Below are positions 1 to 8,024 of a stretch of DNA of 16,478 nucleotides, piece after piece; the first letter of the stretch is position 1, and every line of letters begins with the position of its first letter. The position numbers were made by a program, and so were the translations under genes. The notes beneath the pieces were generated by a model. It searched no databases and was not told the origin of the DNA. It saw only the letters and a program-made list of their open reading frames with translations. The stretch is from positions 1 to 16,478 of the forward strand of contig LSCC01000032.1 of the NCBI GenBank assembly GCA_001577215.1, in the 5' to 3' direction. The DNA is from Fidelibacterota bacterium TCS52 (GTDB lineage Bacteria > Fidelibacterota > Fidelibacteria > Fidelibacterales > Fidelibacteraceae).

Positions 1-194
1 ATAAGTTTAAAACAATAGATGAAATTCCTGCAAAAACCGAACTTTCAGAAAAAATAAGTAAAGATTTAAAGAAACGCGGATTTAAATTTATTGGTCCAAC
101 TGTGATTTATGCTCACATGCAAGCGACCGGAATGGTGAATGACCATACTATTGATTGTTTTAGATATAATGAGATAAATAATTTGATTAAATAA
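1..194 (+). CDS. tag: DNA-3-methyladenine glycosylase I, C-terminal part (partial)
   Basis: Only the last 64 codons are in the window, read in the frame beginning at base 3; the gene starts upstream. The product excises 3-methyladenine from alkylated DNA as the first step of base excision repair. The visible part has the Tag-family ending: a KDLKKRGFKFIGPT segment, then YAHMQATGMVND and NDHTIDC. The His and Cys of the last motif are four residues apart, as are the C-terminal zinc ligands of E. coli Tag (His175 and Cys179). The reading frame ends in TAA at 192-194. The gene lies 166 nt upstream of the rnf operon on the same strand with no evident functional link to it. Identification is by motif recognition on a fragment. 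Confidence 0.9.
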   Translation, partial: KFKTIDEIPAKTELSEKISKDLKKRGFKFIGPTVIYAHMQATGMVNDHTIDCFRYNEINNLIK

Positions 195-360
195 AAAACT
201 TCCGAAATTTTAAGAGAATAAGAATAAAATAAAAATTACTAAAATAGATAAATTGTAAGGATTGGGAGTTTATTGTAATATTTCGCTCTTTTTTATTTTA
301 TTTGTAGAGAAAAATAATTATATTTACGCAAGTAAATTTCAAAAAGTGGGAGTTATAATA
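195..360 (+). promoter_or_regulatory. Leader region of the rnf operon with a small GNRA-type hairpin
   Basis: This 166-nt gap between tag and rnfC should hold the rnf promoter, but I cannot assign -35/-10 or Bacteroidota-type -33/-7 elements with confidence. At 322-337 there is a perfect 6-bp inverted repeat, ATTTAC and GTAAAT, closed by a GCAA loop, 23 nt before the chosen rnfC start. A purine-rich GTGGGAG at 346-352 provides the ribosome binding site. The hairpin is short and AT-rich, so it may be chance. No U-run follows it, so it is not a terminator. Confidence 0.3.
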
Positions 361-1662
361 TTGAAATTATCAACCTTTAAAAATGGAATTCATCCGAAGA
401 GTTTTAAGCACTTTTCTAATAGAAAAAAAATTGAGGAAATGCAAGTTCCTGAAGAAGTATTCGTACCTCTACAACAGCATATTGGTAAACTAGCGAAACC
501 GATTGTGAAAAAGAAAGATGAAGTAAAAACAGGACAGATAATTGCTGAAACTGATGGATTTATTTCTAGCACAGTCCATTCTCCAATAACCGGAAAGGTA
601 AAAGCTATAGATGAATTTGATCATCCGTCCGGTGTTCGTGCAAAAATGATTCACATAAAAAAGACAGTTGATGACGAGTGGGAATTGATCGATATACCAA
701 AAAATTGGAAAGATGCTACAAAAAATGAATTAATTGAAATAATAAAAAAAGCAGGAATTGTAGGGCTTGGCGGAGCTGCTTTTCCAACTCAAGTAAAATT
801 GTCTCCACCAAAAGGTAAACCAATTGATTCATTTATTTTGAATGGTGTTGAATGTGAACCATTTCTTACGGCAGATCACAGAATGATGCTTGAATACACA
901 GATAAAGTACTTACAGGAATGGCAATTACAATGAAAATTCTTGGTGTGAAAAATGGATATATTGGAATTGAAGATAATAAGCCGGATGCGATTTCTCAAA
1001 TACAGAAAAGAGTTATGGATTTAAATTATGATTTCAAGGTTATTCCATTAAAATTAAAATATCCTCAAGGTGCTGAAAAAATGTTGATAGATGCTATTTT
1101 AAAAAGAAAAGTGCCGATTGGAGGACTTCCAATGGATGTTGGAGTAGTTGTAAATAATGTTGGAACTGTGTTTTCAATATATGAGGCGGTAACAGAAGGA
1201 AAGGCATTGGTAGAGCGAGTAGTTACAGTAACTGGCGATGGAGTAAAAGAACCCAAAAATATTTTAGCTCGGATAGGAACTACATTTAAAGAATTATTGG
1301 AATTCTCCGGTGGATTGAAAGATGAAACTAATCATATTTATATGGGCGGACCGATGATGGGTGTTTCGCAACATTCGATATCCGTTCCAATGATCAAAGC
1401 AACAAGTGGGATTGTCTGTTCAATTGAAAAATCTGTTAATGTGAAAGTATCGCCATGTATTCGTTGTGGAACTTGTGTTAGAGTTTGTCCTATAAATTTG
1501 ATCCCAACGAAATTATCTCGTCTATCAGAATTAAGTAAATATGATGAGTTAGGAAAATACGAAATACAAAGTTGCATAGAGTGTGGTTCTTGTCTTTACT
1601 CTTGTCCTTCCAATATTCCATTGGTTCAATGGATAAGAGTTGGTAAGTTGAAATCCCATTAA
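361..1662 (+). CDS. rnfC: Ion-translocating oxidoreductase complex subunit C (NADH-binding)
   Basis: RnfC is the peripheral subunit where the Rnf complex exchanges electrons with NAD(H) at the cytoplasmic face. The protein is 433 aa, close to the usual clostridial and Thermotoga length. Its N-terminus (KLSTFKNGIHP, then PLQQHIGKLAKPIVKK and the Gly-rich GLGGAAFPTQVKL) is family-typical. A GGPMMG segment precedes two ferredoxin motifs: Cys366/369/372/376 and Cys405/408/411/415, each with the CxxCxxCxxxCP pattern. The start chosen is TTG at 361, because homologues begin at this point (M-K-L-x-TF-x-GGIHP pattern) and GTGGGAG lies just upstream. The frame stays open to another TTG at 262, but that extension looks nothing like the family. 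First gene of rnfCDGEAB. Confidence 0.95.
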   Translation: MKLSTFKNGIHPKSFKHFSNRKKIEEMQVPEEVFVPLQQHIGKLAKPIVKKKDEVKTGQIIAETDGFISSTVHSPITGKVKAIDEFDHPSGVRAKMIHIKKTVDDEWELIDIPKNWKDATKNELIEIIKKAGIVGLGGAAFPTQVKLSPPKGKPIDSFILNGVECEPFLTADHRMMLEYTDKVLTGMAITMKILGVKNGYIGIEDNKPDAISQIQKRVMDLNYDFKVIPLKLKYPQGAEKMLIDAILKRKVPIGGLPMDVGVVVNNVGTVFSIYEAVTEGKALVERVVTVTGDGVKEPKNILARIGTTFKELLEFSGGLKDETNHIYMGGPMMGVSQHSISVPMIKATSGIVCSIEKSVNVKVSPCIRCGTCVRVCPINLIPTKLSRLSELSKYDELGKYEIQSCIECGSCLYSCPSNIPLVQWIRVGKLKSH

Positions 1663-1708
1663 CTATACAATTAAGTAAAAGAATAAATATTAATAAACGG
1701 AAAAAATT

Positions 1709-2731
1709 ATGGAAGAAAAATCAAAAACCACAAATGTGAAACCGAAGAAAAAAGATCCTCGTGCAAAATTAAAAAAACCTAATAGAATACCTATGTTATT
1801 AAAATCATCACCTCATTTAAGAAGTGATTACAGCATAGAAAAAATAATGAGAGGTGTGTTACTTGCATTATTACCAACGACAGTTCTTGGCGTTATATTT
1901 TTTGGTTGGTATGCCTTATTAATGATCTTTGTCGGAATTGTTAGTTGTGTGTTAACTGAATTAATATTCAATTTAGTTAGTGGAAAGAAGTTTAAATTGA
2001 CAGATGGAACTTCTGTGTTGACAGGATTATTGTTGGTATTGACATTGCCACCATCTTTTCCTATACCGGGTGTAATTTTAGGTAGTGTTGTTGCGATCTT
2101 TGTTGGAAAAATGATATTCGGTGGTTTGGGTTATAACATTTTTAATCCGGCATTATTGGGAAGAGCTTTTTTACAAGCGAGTTACCCAGTTAAAATGACT
2201 ACTTGGACTTTACCAAAATATGTTGGAGCAGATGCAATTACCGGAGCGACTCCTTTGGGATTATTTAAATTTGAACATATTATGACGAATATTAAGCCGT
2301 TAATTTTAGGAAATATTGGTGGAACGATTGGTGAAACATCTGCATTAGTTATTCTAATTGGTGGAATTTTTATTCTAATTAAAAAGTATGCTGATTGGAG
2401 AATTCCATTGAGTTATATTGGAACGGTTTTTATACTTGGCGGATTATTTTGGTTGATCAATCCCGCACAATATCCTAATCCTTTTTTCCATATTTTTGCA
2501 GGTGGATTGATGTTGGGAGCATTTTTCATGGCGACTGATATGGTAACTTCTCCAATAACTACTAAAGGAAGTTGGATATTTGGAATTGGAGCCGGTATAG
2601 TTTTAATTACAATTCGGCTTTTGGGAGGATTACCGGAGGGTGTAATGTATTCAATAATTTTTATGAATGGATTAGTCCCACTGATAAATAGATATACACG
2701 ACCGAAAGTATTTGGGGAGGTAAAAAAATGA
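1709..2731 (+). CDS. rnfD: Ion-translocating oxidoreductase complex subunit D (membrane flavoprotein)
   Basis: RnfD is an integral membrane subunit that carries covalently bound FMN and takes part in electron transfer coupled to Na+ or H+ transport. The 340-aa protein has a Lys-rich cytoplasmic N-terminus (about residues 1-30), then many hydrophobic segments. Family signatures are DGTSVLTGLLLVLTLPPSFP (99-118), NIFNPALLGRAF (143-154) and the flavinylation-type motif DAITGATPLG, in which Thr181 is the predicted FMN attachment residue. It starts at ATG 1709, 46 nt after rnfC. Its last four bases overlap the start of rnfG (ATGA), which indicates translational coupling. Confidence 0.96.
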   Translation: MEEKSKTTNVKPKKKDPRAKLKKPNRIPMLLKSSPHLRSDYSIEKIMRGVLLALLPTTVLGVIFFGWYALLMIFVGIVSCVLTELIFNLVSGKKFKLTDGTSVLTGLLLVLTLPPSFPIPGVILGSVVAIFVGKMIFGGLGYNIFNPALLGRAFLQASYPVKMTTWTLPKYVGADAITGATPLGLFKFEHIMTNIKPLILGNIGGTIGETSALVILIGGIFILIKKYADWRIPLSYIGTVFILGGLFWLINPAQYPNPFFHIFAGGLMLGAFFMATDMVTSPITTKGSWIFGIGAGIVLITIRLLGGLPEGVMYSIIFMNGLVPLINRYTRPKVFGEVKK

Positions 2732-3306
2732 ACAAATCGCTGAAAATGATCTTAGTTTTAACTATTATTACGATTATTTCCGGATCTGTATTATCTTATT
2801 GGGATAGTTTTACAAAACCAATAATTAACGAATATAAAACTAATAAATTAGACAAATTAATTTTAGAAATATTGCCTGAACATAATTCAATTGAGGAGTT
2901 ACAATTAGGTGAACATAATTTATATATTGCTAAACAAAATGAAAAAAAAGTTGGTATTGCATTTAAAGTAGAAGGTGGTGGGTATCAAGATATTATCGCA
3001 ATGATCGTTGGAGTAACTCCGGACTTTTCTAAAATAACTGCTTTAAAAATATTAAGTCAAAAGGAGACACCGGGTTTGGGAACTAAAATCGTTGAAGATC
3101 CGTCAAATGAAAATCCTTTTTGGTTTACAGAACAATTTAAAAATGTGCAATTGGAACCTGAAATTGTATATGTAAAAAATGAGAAACCATCGAAAGATAA
3201 TGAAATCCAAGCAATTACCGGAGCAACGATTTCATCAAAAGCCGTAGTGAATATCTTGAATACAAATATTGAAAAAGTAAAAAAGATGTATAATGAAAAA
3301 CAATAA
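2728..3306 (+). CDS. rnfG: Ion-translocating oxidoreductase complex subunit G (covalent FMN protein)
   Basis: RnfG is anchored by one N-terminal helix (about residues 5-25) with an extracytoplasmic FMN-binding domain, and relays electrons within the Rnf complex. The 192-aa product has the conserved QKETPGLGTKI segment (111-121) and the FMN-attachment motif AITGATISSKAV, with Thr167 as predicted flavin-bearing residue. A GGGYQDII stretch typical of FMN-binding domains is at 83-90. A GGGAGG-like run (GGGGAGG) lies a few bases before the ATG, inside the end of rnfD. The start overlaps the rnfD stop by 4 nt. No anomalies in length or motifs. Confidence 0.96.
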   Translation: MNKSLKMILVLTIITIISGSVLSYWDSFTKPIINEYKTNKLDKLILEILPEHNSIEELQLGEHNLYIAKQNEKKVGIAFKVEGGGYQDIIAMIVGVTPDFSKITALKILSQKETPGLGTKIVEDPSNENPFWFTEQFKNVQLEPEIVYVKNEKPSKDNEIQAITGATISSKAVVNILNTNIEKVKKMYNEKQ

Positions 3307-3339
3307 AATCAACCGTAGATAAATATTAAAGGTGAATAT

Positions 3340-3954
3340 ATGCCACATAAAAAACATACGCTTCTACAAGAATTTTTAAAAGGAATTTGGAAAGAAAATC
3401 CGATACTCATTTCCTTGTTAGGATTATGTCCAGCACTTGCTGTTACTGTTTCTGCTGAAAATGGTTTGGCAATGGGATTAGCCGCAACTTTTGTAGTTGT
3501 AAGTTCAAGTATTATCGTATCAATTTTAAGAAAAATTATCCCACCACAAGTTAGAATAGCAAGTTTTATTGTAATTATTGCAACATTTGTTACGATAGCC
3601 GATAGATTTTTAGCGGCTTATTATCCAGATATTAGCAGTAATTTAGGGCCATTTATCCCATTGATAATTGTTAATTGTATGATATTGGGAAGACAAGAGG
3701 CCTTCGCATCAAAGAACAATATTTTAAGGTCGTTTTTAGATGCTGTCGGAGTTGGAATTGGTTTTACATTGGTGCTTGTTGTTTTGGGTGGTGTTAGAGA
3801 AATTCTTGGTTCAGGAACGATCTTTGGAATTGAAATAATGTGGAGTAGTTTTCATCCTTGGGCAGTTATGATTTTACCGCCGGGAGCATTTTTGGCTTTG
3901 GGATTAATGATCGGTGCATCAAATTGGTTAAATGAATTGGGAGAGAAGAAATGA
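3340..3954 (+). CDS. rnfE: Ion-translocating oxidoreductase complex subunit E
   Basis: RnfE is a polytopic membrane subunit, paralogous to RnfA, that forms the membrane core of the Rnf complex with it. The protein is 204 aa. The conserved GLCPALAVT motif holds Cys30, and IPLIIVNCMILGRQEAF holds Cys113. Structures of Rnf/NQR enzymes place a [2Fe-2S] cluster inside the membrane, held by two cysteines from each of RnfA and RnfE; both positions are present here. The ATG at 3340 is preceded by AAAGGTGA, a good ribosome binding site. The coding end overlaps rnfA by 4 nt. Confidence 0.96.
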   Translation: MPHKKHTLLQEFLKGIWKENPILISLLGLCPALAVTVSAENGLAMGLAATFVVVSSSIIVSILRKIIPPQVRIASFIVIIATFVTIADRFLAAYYPDISSNLGPFIPLIIVNCMILGRQEAFASKNNILRSFLDAVGVGIGFTLVLVVLGGVREILGSGTIFGIEIMWSSFHPWAVMILPPGAFLALGLMIGASNWLNELGEKK

Positions 3955-4523
3955 ATTTAATAATTATTTTTATATCAGCTGCTTTAATAAATAACTTTGT
4001 CTTAATTCAATTTTTGGGGATTTGTCCTTTTGTTGGTGTATCAAAAAAAATGGATTCTGCAGTAAGTATGGGACTCGCTGTTACATTTGTGATGGTTATA
4101 AGTGCAGCTGTAACTTGGTTGATCTATCATTTATTATTGGTTCCTTTTGATATGCAAATTTTAGAATATGTTTCATTCATTTTGGTTATTGCTTCATTAG
4201 TTCAATTGGTTGAAATGTTTATACGAAAAGTAAGTAAACCGTTATATGATTCATTAGGAATTTTTCTTCCGCTTATAACAACAAATTGTGCAATTTTGGG
4301 ATTGGCATTGATTTCAGTATTAAGAGATTATAGCTTTATTGAAAGTGTGATTTTTGGTGCTGGAGCCGGAGTGGGATTTACATTAGCGTTAGTAATAATG
4401 GCCGGAATAAGAGAGGAATTAGAATTGGCACCTGTACCGAAACATTTTAAAGGTGCGGGGATCACGATGATAATTGCTGGTTGTTTAGGATTGGCTTTTA
4501 TGGGTTTTTCAGGATTAATTTAA
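3951..4523 (+). CDS. rnfA: Ion-translocating oxidoreductase complex subunit A
   Basis: RnfA is the partner of RnfE in the membrane core. The 190-aa product is the usual length, with about six hydrophobic segments. FLGICPFVGVSK contains Cys25, and FLPLITTNCAILG contains Cys113; with Cys30 and Cys113 of RnfE these complete the expected four-cysteine intramembrane [2Fe-2S] site. The GAGVGFTLALVIMAGIREEL segment near residues 140-160 is also family-typical. The gene starts inside the last codons of rnfE (ATGA overlap) and is followed 16 nt later by rnfB. Confidence 0.97.
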   Translation: MNLIIIFISAALINNFVLIQFLGICPFVGVSKKMDSAVSMGLAVTFVMVISAAVTWLIYHLLLVPFDMQILEYVSFILVIASLVQLVEMFIRKVSKPLYDSLGIFLPLITTNCAILGLALISVLRDYSFIESVIFGAGAGVGFTLALVIMAGIREELELAPVPKHFKGAGITMIIAGCLGLAFMGFSGLI

Positions 4524-4539
4524 TAGTATAGAGGAATAA

Positions 4540-5349
4540 ATGGACTTAAATTCATTATTAATAGCAGCAGGAAGCATGGGTGGATTAGGATTGATCTTTT
4601 CAGTGGGATTAGCGATTGCTAATAGAAAATTACATGTAGAAGAAGATCCGAAAATACATCAAATACATGAGGTGCTTCCCGGAGTTAATTGCGGTGCTTG
4701 TGGATTTCCCGGTTGTGGACCTTTTGCTGAAAATGTTGTAAATGGAAAAGCAGATTATAACGGATGTCCTGTTGGTGGACAAGAAGTTGCTGAGGATATT
4801 GCCGAAATTTTAGGTATTGAATCGGAGACTTCTGAAGAAAAAGTTGCAAGAGTAATGTGTCAAGGTGGAATTGTAGAAACAGCCAAAAAGGCAGTTTACG
4901 AAGGAATTAAGACATGTACAGCAGCAACATTAATAAATAAAGGAGAAAAATTTTGCGAATATGGTTGTATTGGATATGGCGATTGTGTTGAAGCTTGTCA
5001 ATTTGATGCGATGTATATGAATAATAATGGATTACCTGTTGTAATAGAAGATAAATGTGTTGGCTGTGGTAAATGTGTAGAAGCATGCCCTCAAGGAATT
5101 ATGGAAATGCATCCGGTTAGTCATAAGGTTTTATTAAGATGTAAAAACGAAGATAAAATTCTGTTTGCAAGACAAGTTTGTACAAGAGCTTGTATTGGAT
5201 GTGGAATATGTGTTAGAGAAGCAGAAGAAGGTAAATTAACAATGTCAAATAATTTGGCAAGAATTGATTATAAAAAATTCGGTGATGATACAAAAATTCC
5301 TACAGAAAAATGTCCCGGCAAATGTTTTACAAATTCAGGTGAAGTTTAA
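4540..5349 (+). CDS. rnfB: Ion-translocating oxidoreductase complex subunit B (multi-cluster ferredoxin)
   Basis: RnfB accepts electrons from ferredoxin on the cytoplasmic side. The 269-aa protein begins with a membrane helix (about 4-26). A [4Fe-4S] module follows with Cys51, Cys54, Cys59 and Cys76 (CGACGFPGCGPF). The first ferredoxin pair is complete: Cys139/143/149/153 and Cys173/176/179/183. The second pair is degenerate. Cys218/221/224 remain, but the position of the fourth cysteine is Ala228, and the last motif keeps only Cys258 before Pro (EKCPGKC). Thus ligands for one cluster (218, 221, 224 and 258) survive and those of its partner cluster are all absent. A GAGGAATAA site precedes the ATG. 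Last of the six rnf genes, with a 137-nt gap after it. Confidence 0.95.
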   Translation: MDLNSLLIAAGSMGGLGLIFSVGLAIANRKLHVEEDPKIHQIHEVLPGVNCGACGFPGCGPFAENVVNGKADYNGCPVGGQEVAEDIAEILGIESETSEEKVARVMCQGGIVETAKKAVYEGIKTCTAATLINKGEKFCEYGCIGYGDCVEACQFDAMYMNNNGLPVVIEDKCVGCGKCVEACPQGIMEMHPVSHKVLLRCKNEDKILFARQVCTRACIGCGICVREAEEGKLTMSNNLARIDYKKFGDDTKIPTEKCPGKCFTNSGEV

Positions 5350-5442
5350 TCACAAAAAAATCATAAAGGATAAATTATAGTTTTAGCATTAATGGAAATA
5401 TCAAAAATTAAATTATTTTCAAAGAATATAAGGTACACTTGA

Positions 5443-5466
5443 TTTCTTTGTGGTCTTGGTGAGAAA
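5443..5466. repeat. Degenerate copy of an intergenic CTTTGTGG-type repeat
   Basis: The gap between rnfB and the RseC-like gene contains TTTCTTTGTGGTCTTGGTGA followed by GAAA. This resembles the CTTTGTGGTCTTTGTG elements scattered through intergenic DNA of many FCB-group and other genomes. Related wording appears at 5950-5969, 8025-8103 and 12661-12690. The copy is too degenerate to define its ends. It lies directly before the RseC-like gene, so that gene's promoter or leader may include it. Confidence 0.4.
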
Positions 5467-5486
5467 TTTTAAAAAGAAAATTATTT

Positions 5487-5942
5487 ATGGAAAGTACAAA
5501 CACTATTAATAATGAGTCAGGAATAGTTACTAAATTTTTAAACAATAATATTGTTTTAATCAAGGTGGATTCTGTCGATAAATCAGCATGTAAACATTGT
5601 CAATCAAGAATTATCTGTAGGCCAAAAATGGATCAGGAAGCTAATTTTATAAAAGCAAATAATTCTATCGGATGCAAAATTGGTGATGAAGTAAAAATAA
5701 TAAAAAGAGAAAATTTGATGTTGAAGATCAGTTTATTACAATATGGATTTCCGTTGATTGGATTTTTCATTGGTATGTTTATTTCATTTATTTTACAATT
5801 AACTATTTTTAATATTCCAATTGAATTAATTCATTTTATTTTTGGAATTATTGGAATCGGATTTGGTGGGGTCGCTGGTAGAATTTATGCAAATAAGTTA
5901 AGCAAAAATCCGGAAAAGTATTTTGAAATTATGAAGATTTAA
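5487..5942 (+). CDS. RseC/MucC-like SoxR-reducing system protein
   Basis: This 151-aa protein has the RseC layout: a short N-terminal domain (residues 11-75) that starts SGIVTKF and carries Cys35, Cys38 and Cys44 in the ACKHCQSRIIC pattern, then two hydrophobic helices (about 83-105 and 113-133) and a charged C-terminus. In E. coli, RseC works with the Rnf-like Rsx complex to keep the SoxR [2Fe-2S] sensor reduced. Its place after rnfB, on the same strand, fits an Rnf-associated redox role. SoxR itself is not seen here, so the target is unknown. Start is ATG 5487 with only a weak AAAAAGAAAA site upstream. The family call is good; the function is inferred. Confidence 0.8.
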   Translation: MESTNTINNESGIVTKFLNNNIVLIKVDSVDKSACKHCQSRIICRPKMDQEANFIKANNSIGCKIGDEVKIIKRENLMLKISLLQYGFPLIGFFIGMFISFILQLTIFNIPIELIHFIFGIIGIGFGGVAGRIYANKLSKNPEKYFEIMKI

Positions 5943-5949
5943 TCGTAAG

Positions 5950-5969
5950 AACATAAAGAAATTACAAAG
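5950..5969. repeat. Very degenerate AACATAAAG/ACAAAG repeat remnant
   Basis: The 52-nt gap before lpd contains AACATAAAGAAATTACAAAG, which resembles the GAACACAAAG-ACAAAG wording of the same intergenic element family, read in the opposite sense to the copy at 5443-5466. In such AT-rich sequence this could be chance; it is listed because two similar stretches flank the RseC-like gene. Confidence 0.2.
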
Positions 5970-5994
5970 AAACAATAAAAAAAAGAGGAAAAAC

Positions 5995-7383
5995 ATGTTT
6001 GATTACGACGTAATTATTATTGGAAGTGGACCCGGCGGATATGTAGCTGCAATCAAATCCGCTCAATTGGGATTAAAAACTGCTGTTGTTGAGCAAGCAG
6101 AAGTTGGAGGTGTGTGTTTAAATTGGGGTTGTATTCCTACAAAAGCTCTGTTAAAAAGTGCAGAAATTTTTAATAATATCAAGAAATCAAAAAAATTCGG
6201 TATAGGTGTCAGTAACTATAATTTTGATTATTCAAAAGTTATTAAAAGATCCAGACAGGTTGCAAATCGACTTTCAAAAGGTGTGAATTTTTTATTCAAA
6301 AAGAACGAAATTGATGTTTTGAATGGATTTGGGAAAATAATAGATAACAATACAATTTCCATATCTTCCAAAGAAGAATCAATTCGTAAGACAGCAAAAA
6401 ATATAGTCATTGCCACAGGAGCACATACCAAAGAATTTCCCAATATGAAAATTGATAATGAAATAATTATTGGAAGTAAAAATGCATTATCTAATGAAGA
6501 AAAACCCGATTCAATTGTAATTATTGGGGGAGGAGCGATTGGTGTTGAATTTGCTCATTTTTTCAATTCGTTTGAAACAAAAGTTACTATAGTTGAAATG
6601 CTTCCAAATATTTTACCACAAGAAGATAAAGAAATATCAATAGAATTAGAGCGTAATTTGAAAAGAAGAAAAATTAAATTATTAACAAATACTAAAGTTG
6701 AGAAGATAGAAAAAGTAAATGGAAAAGGAAAAGTAACTTATAGTAGTGATGGAAATTATAATGAAATTATTACAGATAAAATTCTGTTGGCTGTTGGTGT
6801 TGAGGCGAATTTAAAAAATATTGGTTTGGAAAATATAGGAATAGATGTTGAAAATAAATGGATAAAAGTTAATGAGAATTATCAGACGAATATTGAAAAT
6901 ATTTTTGCTATTGGTGATGTAAAAGGAGCTCCATTATTGGCTCATTCTGCAAGCGCTGAAGGAATAATTGCCATTGAATATATTGCAGGTAAAAATCCAA
7001 AACCATTGAATTATGAAAATATTCCTGCTTGCACATTTTCACATCCGCAAGTTGCATCAGTTGGTTTAACAGAAAAAATGGCAAACAAAAAGTATAAAAA
7101 TATTAAAATTGGGAAAGTACCATTTAGGGCAATTGGTAAATCGATAACGATAGATGAACCTGAAGGATTTGTTAAAATAATTATTGATGCAGATACAAAA
7201 AAAATCATCGGTGCACATATAATCGGACCGGATGCGGCTGAGTTAATAAGTGGACTTGGCTTAGCAAAATCCACAGAGATTACAGCTGACAAATTGGCAA
7301 AAACAATTTTTGCCCATCCGACTTTAAGTGAAGGAATTAAAGAAACAGCCGAAAATATTTTCGGCGAAGCAATACATATTTAG
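5995..7383 (+). CDS. lpdA: Dihydrolipoamide dehydrogenase (E3 / glycine cleavage L-protein)
   Basis: This enzyme reoxidises the dihydrolipoyl group of 2-oxoacid dehydrogenase complexes and of the glycine cleavage H-protein, reducing NAD+ to NADH. The 462-aa length is standard. Visible motifs are the FAD-binding GSGPGG (10-15), the redox disulfide Cys41 and Cys46 in GGVCLNWGCIPTK, an NAD-binding GGGAIGVEF near residue 180, a second FAD contact NIFAIGDV, and the catalytic His441-Glu446 pair in HPTLSE. A GAGG site precedes ATG 5995. The 3' neighbour marC begins 10 nt after its stop. Its NADH could be used by RnfC upstream. Opposite, across 8006-8149, lies gcvPB, which supports a role as glycine cleavage L-protein, although no E1/E2 or H-protein gene is visible. 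Confidence 0.95.
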   Translation: MFDYDVIIIGSGPGGYVAAIKSAQLGLKTAVVEQAEVGGVCLNWGCIPTKALLKSAEIFNNIKKSKKFGIGVSNYNFDYSKVIKRSRQVANRLSKGVNFLFKKNEIDVLNGFGKIIDNNTISISSKEESIRKTAKNIVIATGAHTKEFPNMKIDNEIIIGSKNALSNEEKPDSIVIIGGGAIGVEFAHFFNSFETKVTIVEMLPNILPQEDKEISIELERNLKRRKIKLLTNTKVEKIEKVNGKGKVTYSSDGNYNEIITDKILLAVGVEANLKNIGLENIGIDVENKWIKVNENYQTNIENIFAIGDVKGAPLLAHSASAEGIIAIEYIAGKNPKPLNYENIPACTFSHPQVASVGLTEKMANKKYKNIKIGKVPFRAIGKSITIDEPEGFVKIIIDADTKKIIGAHIIGPDAAELISGLGLAKSTEITADKLAKTIFAHPTLSEGIKETAENIFGEAIHI

Positions 7384-7393
7384 AGAGGAAATA

Positions 7394-8005
7394 ATGGGAC
7401 AAATAATTAAATCAATGCTTTTAATACTAATTGTATTAAATCCATTTTTATTAATAATTTATTTGATAGATATTATAAAGAAGCAGACAGTAAGACAATT
7501 CTCTCTAGCGATTTTTAGAGCAGGAATAATAAGTTGTTTTGTCTTTATTATTTTTGCAATACTTGGTGAATATATTTTTGATAATATTCTTCAAGCCCAT
7601 TTCTATTCTTTTCAAATATTCGGAGGTGTGATACTTTTAATAATTGCATTACAATTTGTGTTTAAAGGACAAGCGGCAATAAATGGACTTCGTGGAGAAT
7701 CAAAACATGTAACTGGAGCCATTGCAATGCCGATAATGATTGGACCCGGAACAATAAGTGCAAGTATTATTATTGGGAATAGATTAGAACATAAACTAGC
7801 AATTTTGTCGATTTTAATAGCAGTATTATTTACTGTAATTATTATAATTTTACTAAAATATGTACATGATATTGTAAAGATAAAAAAAGCATATTTGATT
7901 GATAGTTATGTTGAAACAGCAGGTAGAATTACAGCATTGATCATAGGAACTTATGCGATTGAGATGATTGTGCGTGGTTTGAGAGTTTGGATTTCACAAT
8001 TGTAA
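7394..8005 (+). CDS. MarC family (UPF0056) integral membrane protein
   Basis: A 203-aa polytopic membrane protein with about six hydrophobic segments. The N-terminal MLLILIVLNPFLLIIYLIDI matches the MarC 'NP' signature, and AMPIMIGPGTISASIIIGN (about 111-129) is the second family hallmark. The family's transport substrate is not established; the older link to multiple antibiotic resistance in E. coli has been withdrawn. The start is ATG 7394, because GAGAGGAAATA directly precedes it and the longer frame upstream would run back into lpd. It probably shares a transcript with lpd (10-nt gap). Last plus-strand gene before the convergent junction. Confidence 0.88.
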   Translation: MGQIIKSMLLILIVLNPFLLIIYLIDIIKKQTVRQFSLAIFRAGIISCFVFIIFAILGEYIFDNILQAHFYSFQIFGGVILLIIALQFVFKGQAAINGLRGESKHVTGAIAMPIMIGPGTISASIIIGNRLEHKLAILSILIAVLFTVIIIILLKYVHDIVKIKKAYLIDSYVETAGRITALIIGTYAIEMIVRGLRVWISQL

Positions 8006-8024
8006 TTATTAGAATCATTTTCAT

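Noticed and set aside
262..360. N-terminal extension of rnfC by 33 codons from a TTG at 262
   Set aside because: The added residues are hydrophobic and unlike any RnfC start; homologues begin at the TTG at 361, which also has a better ribosome binding site.
7328..7393. Longer MarC start inside the 3' end of lpd
   Set aside because: The extension overlaps lpd by 56 nt and its residues do not look like MarC; ATG 7394 has GAGAGG directly upstream.
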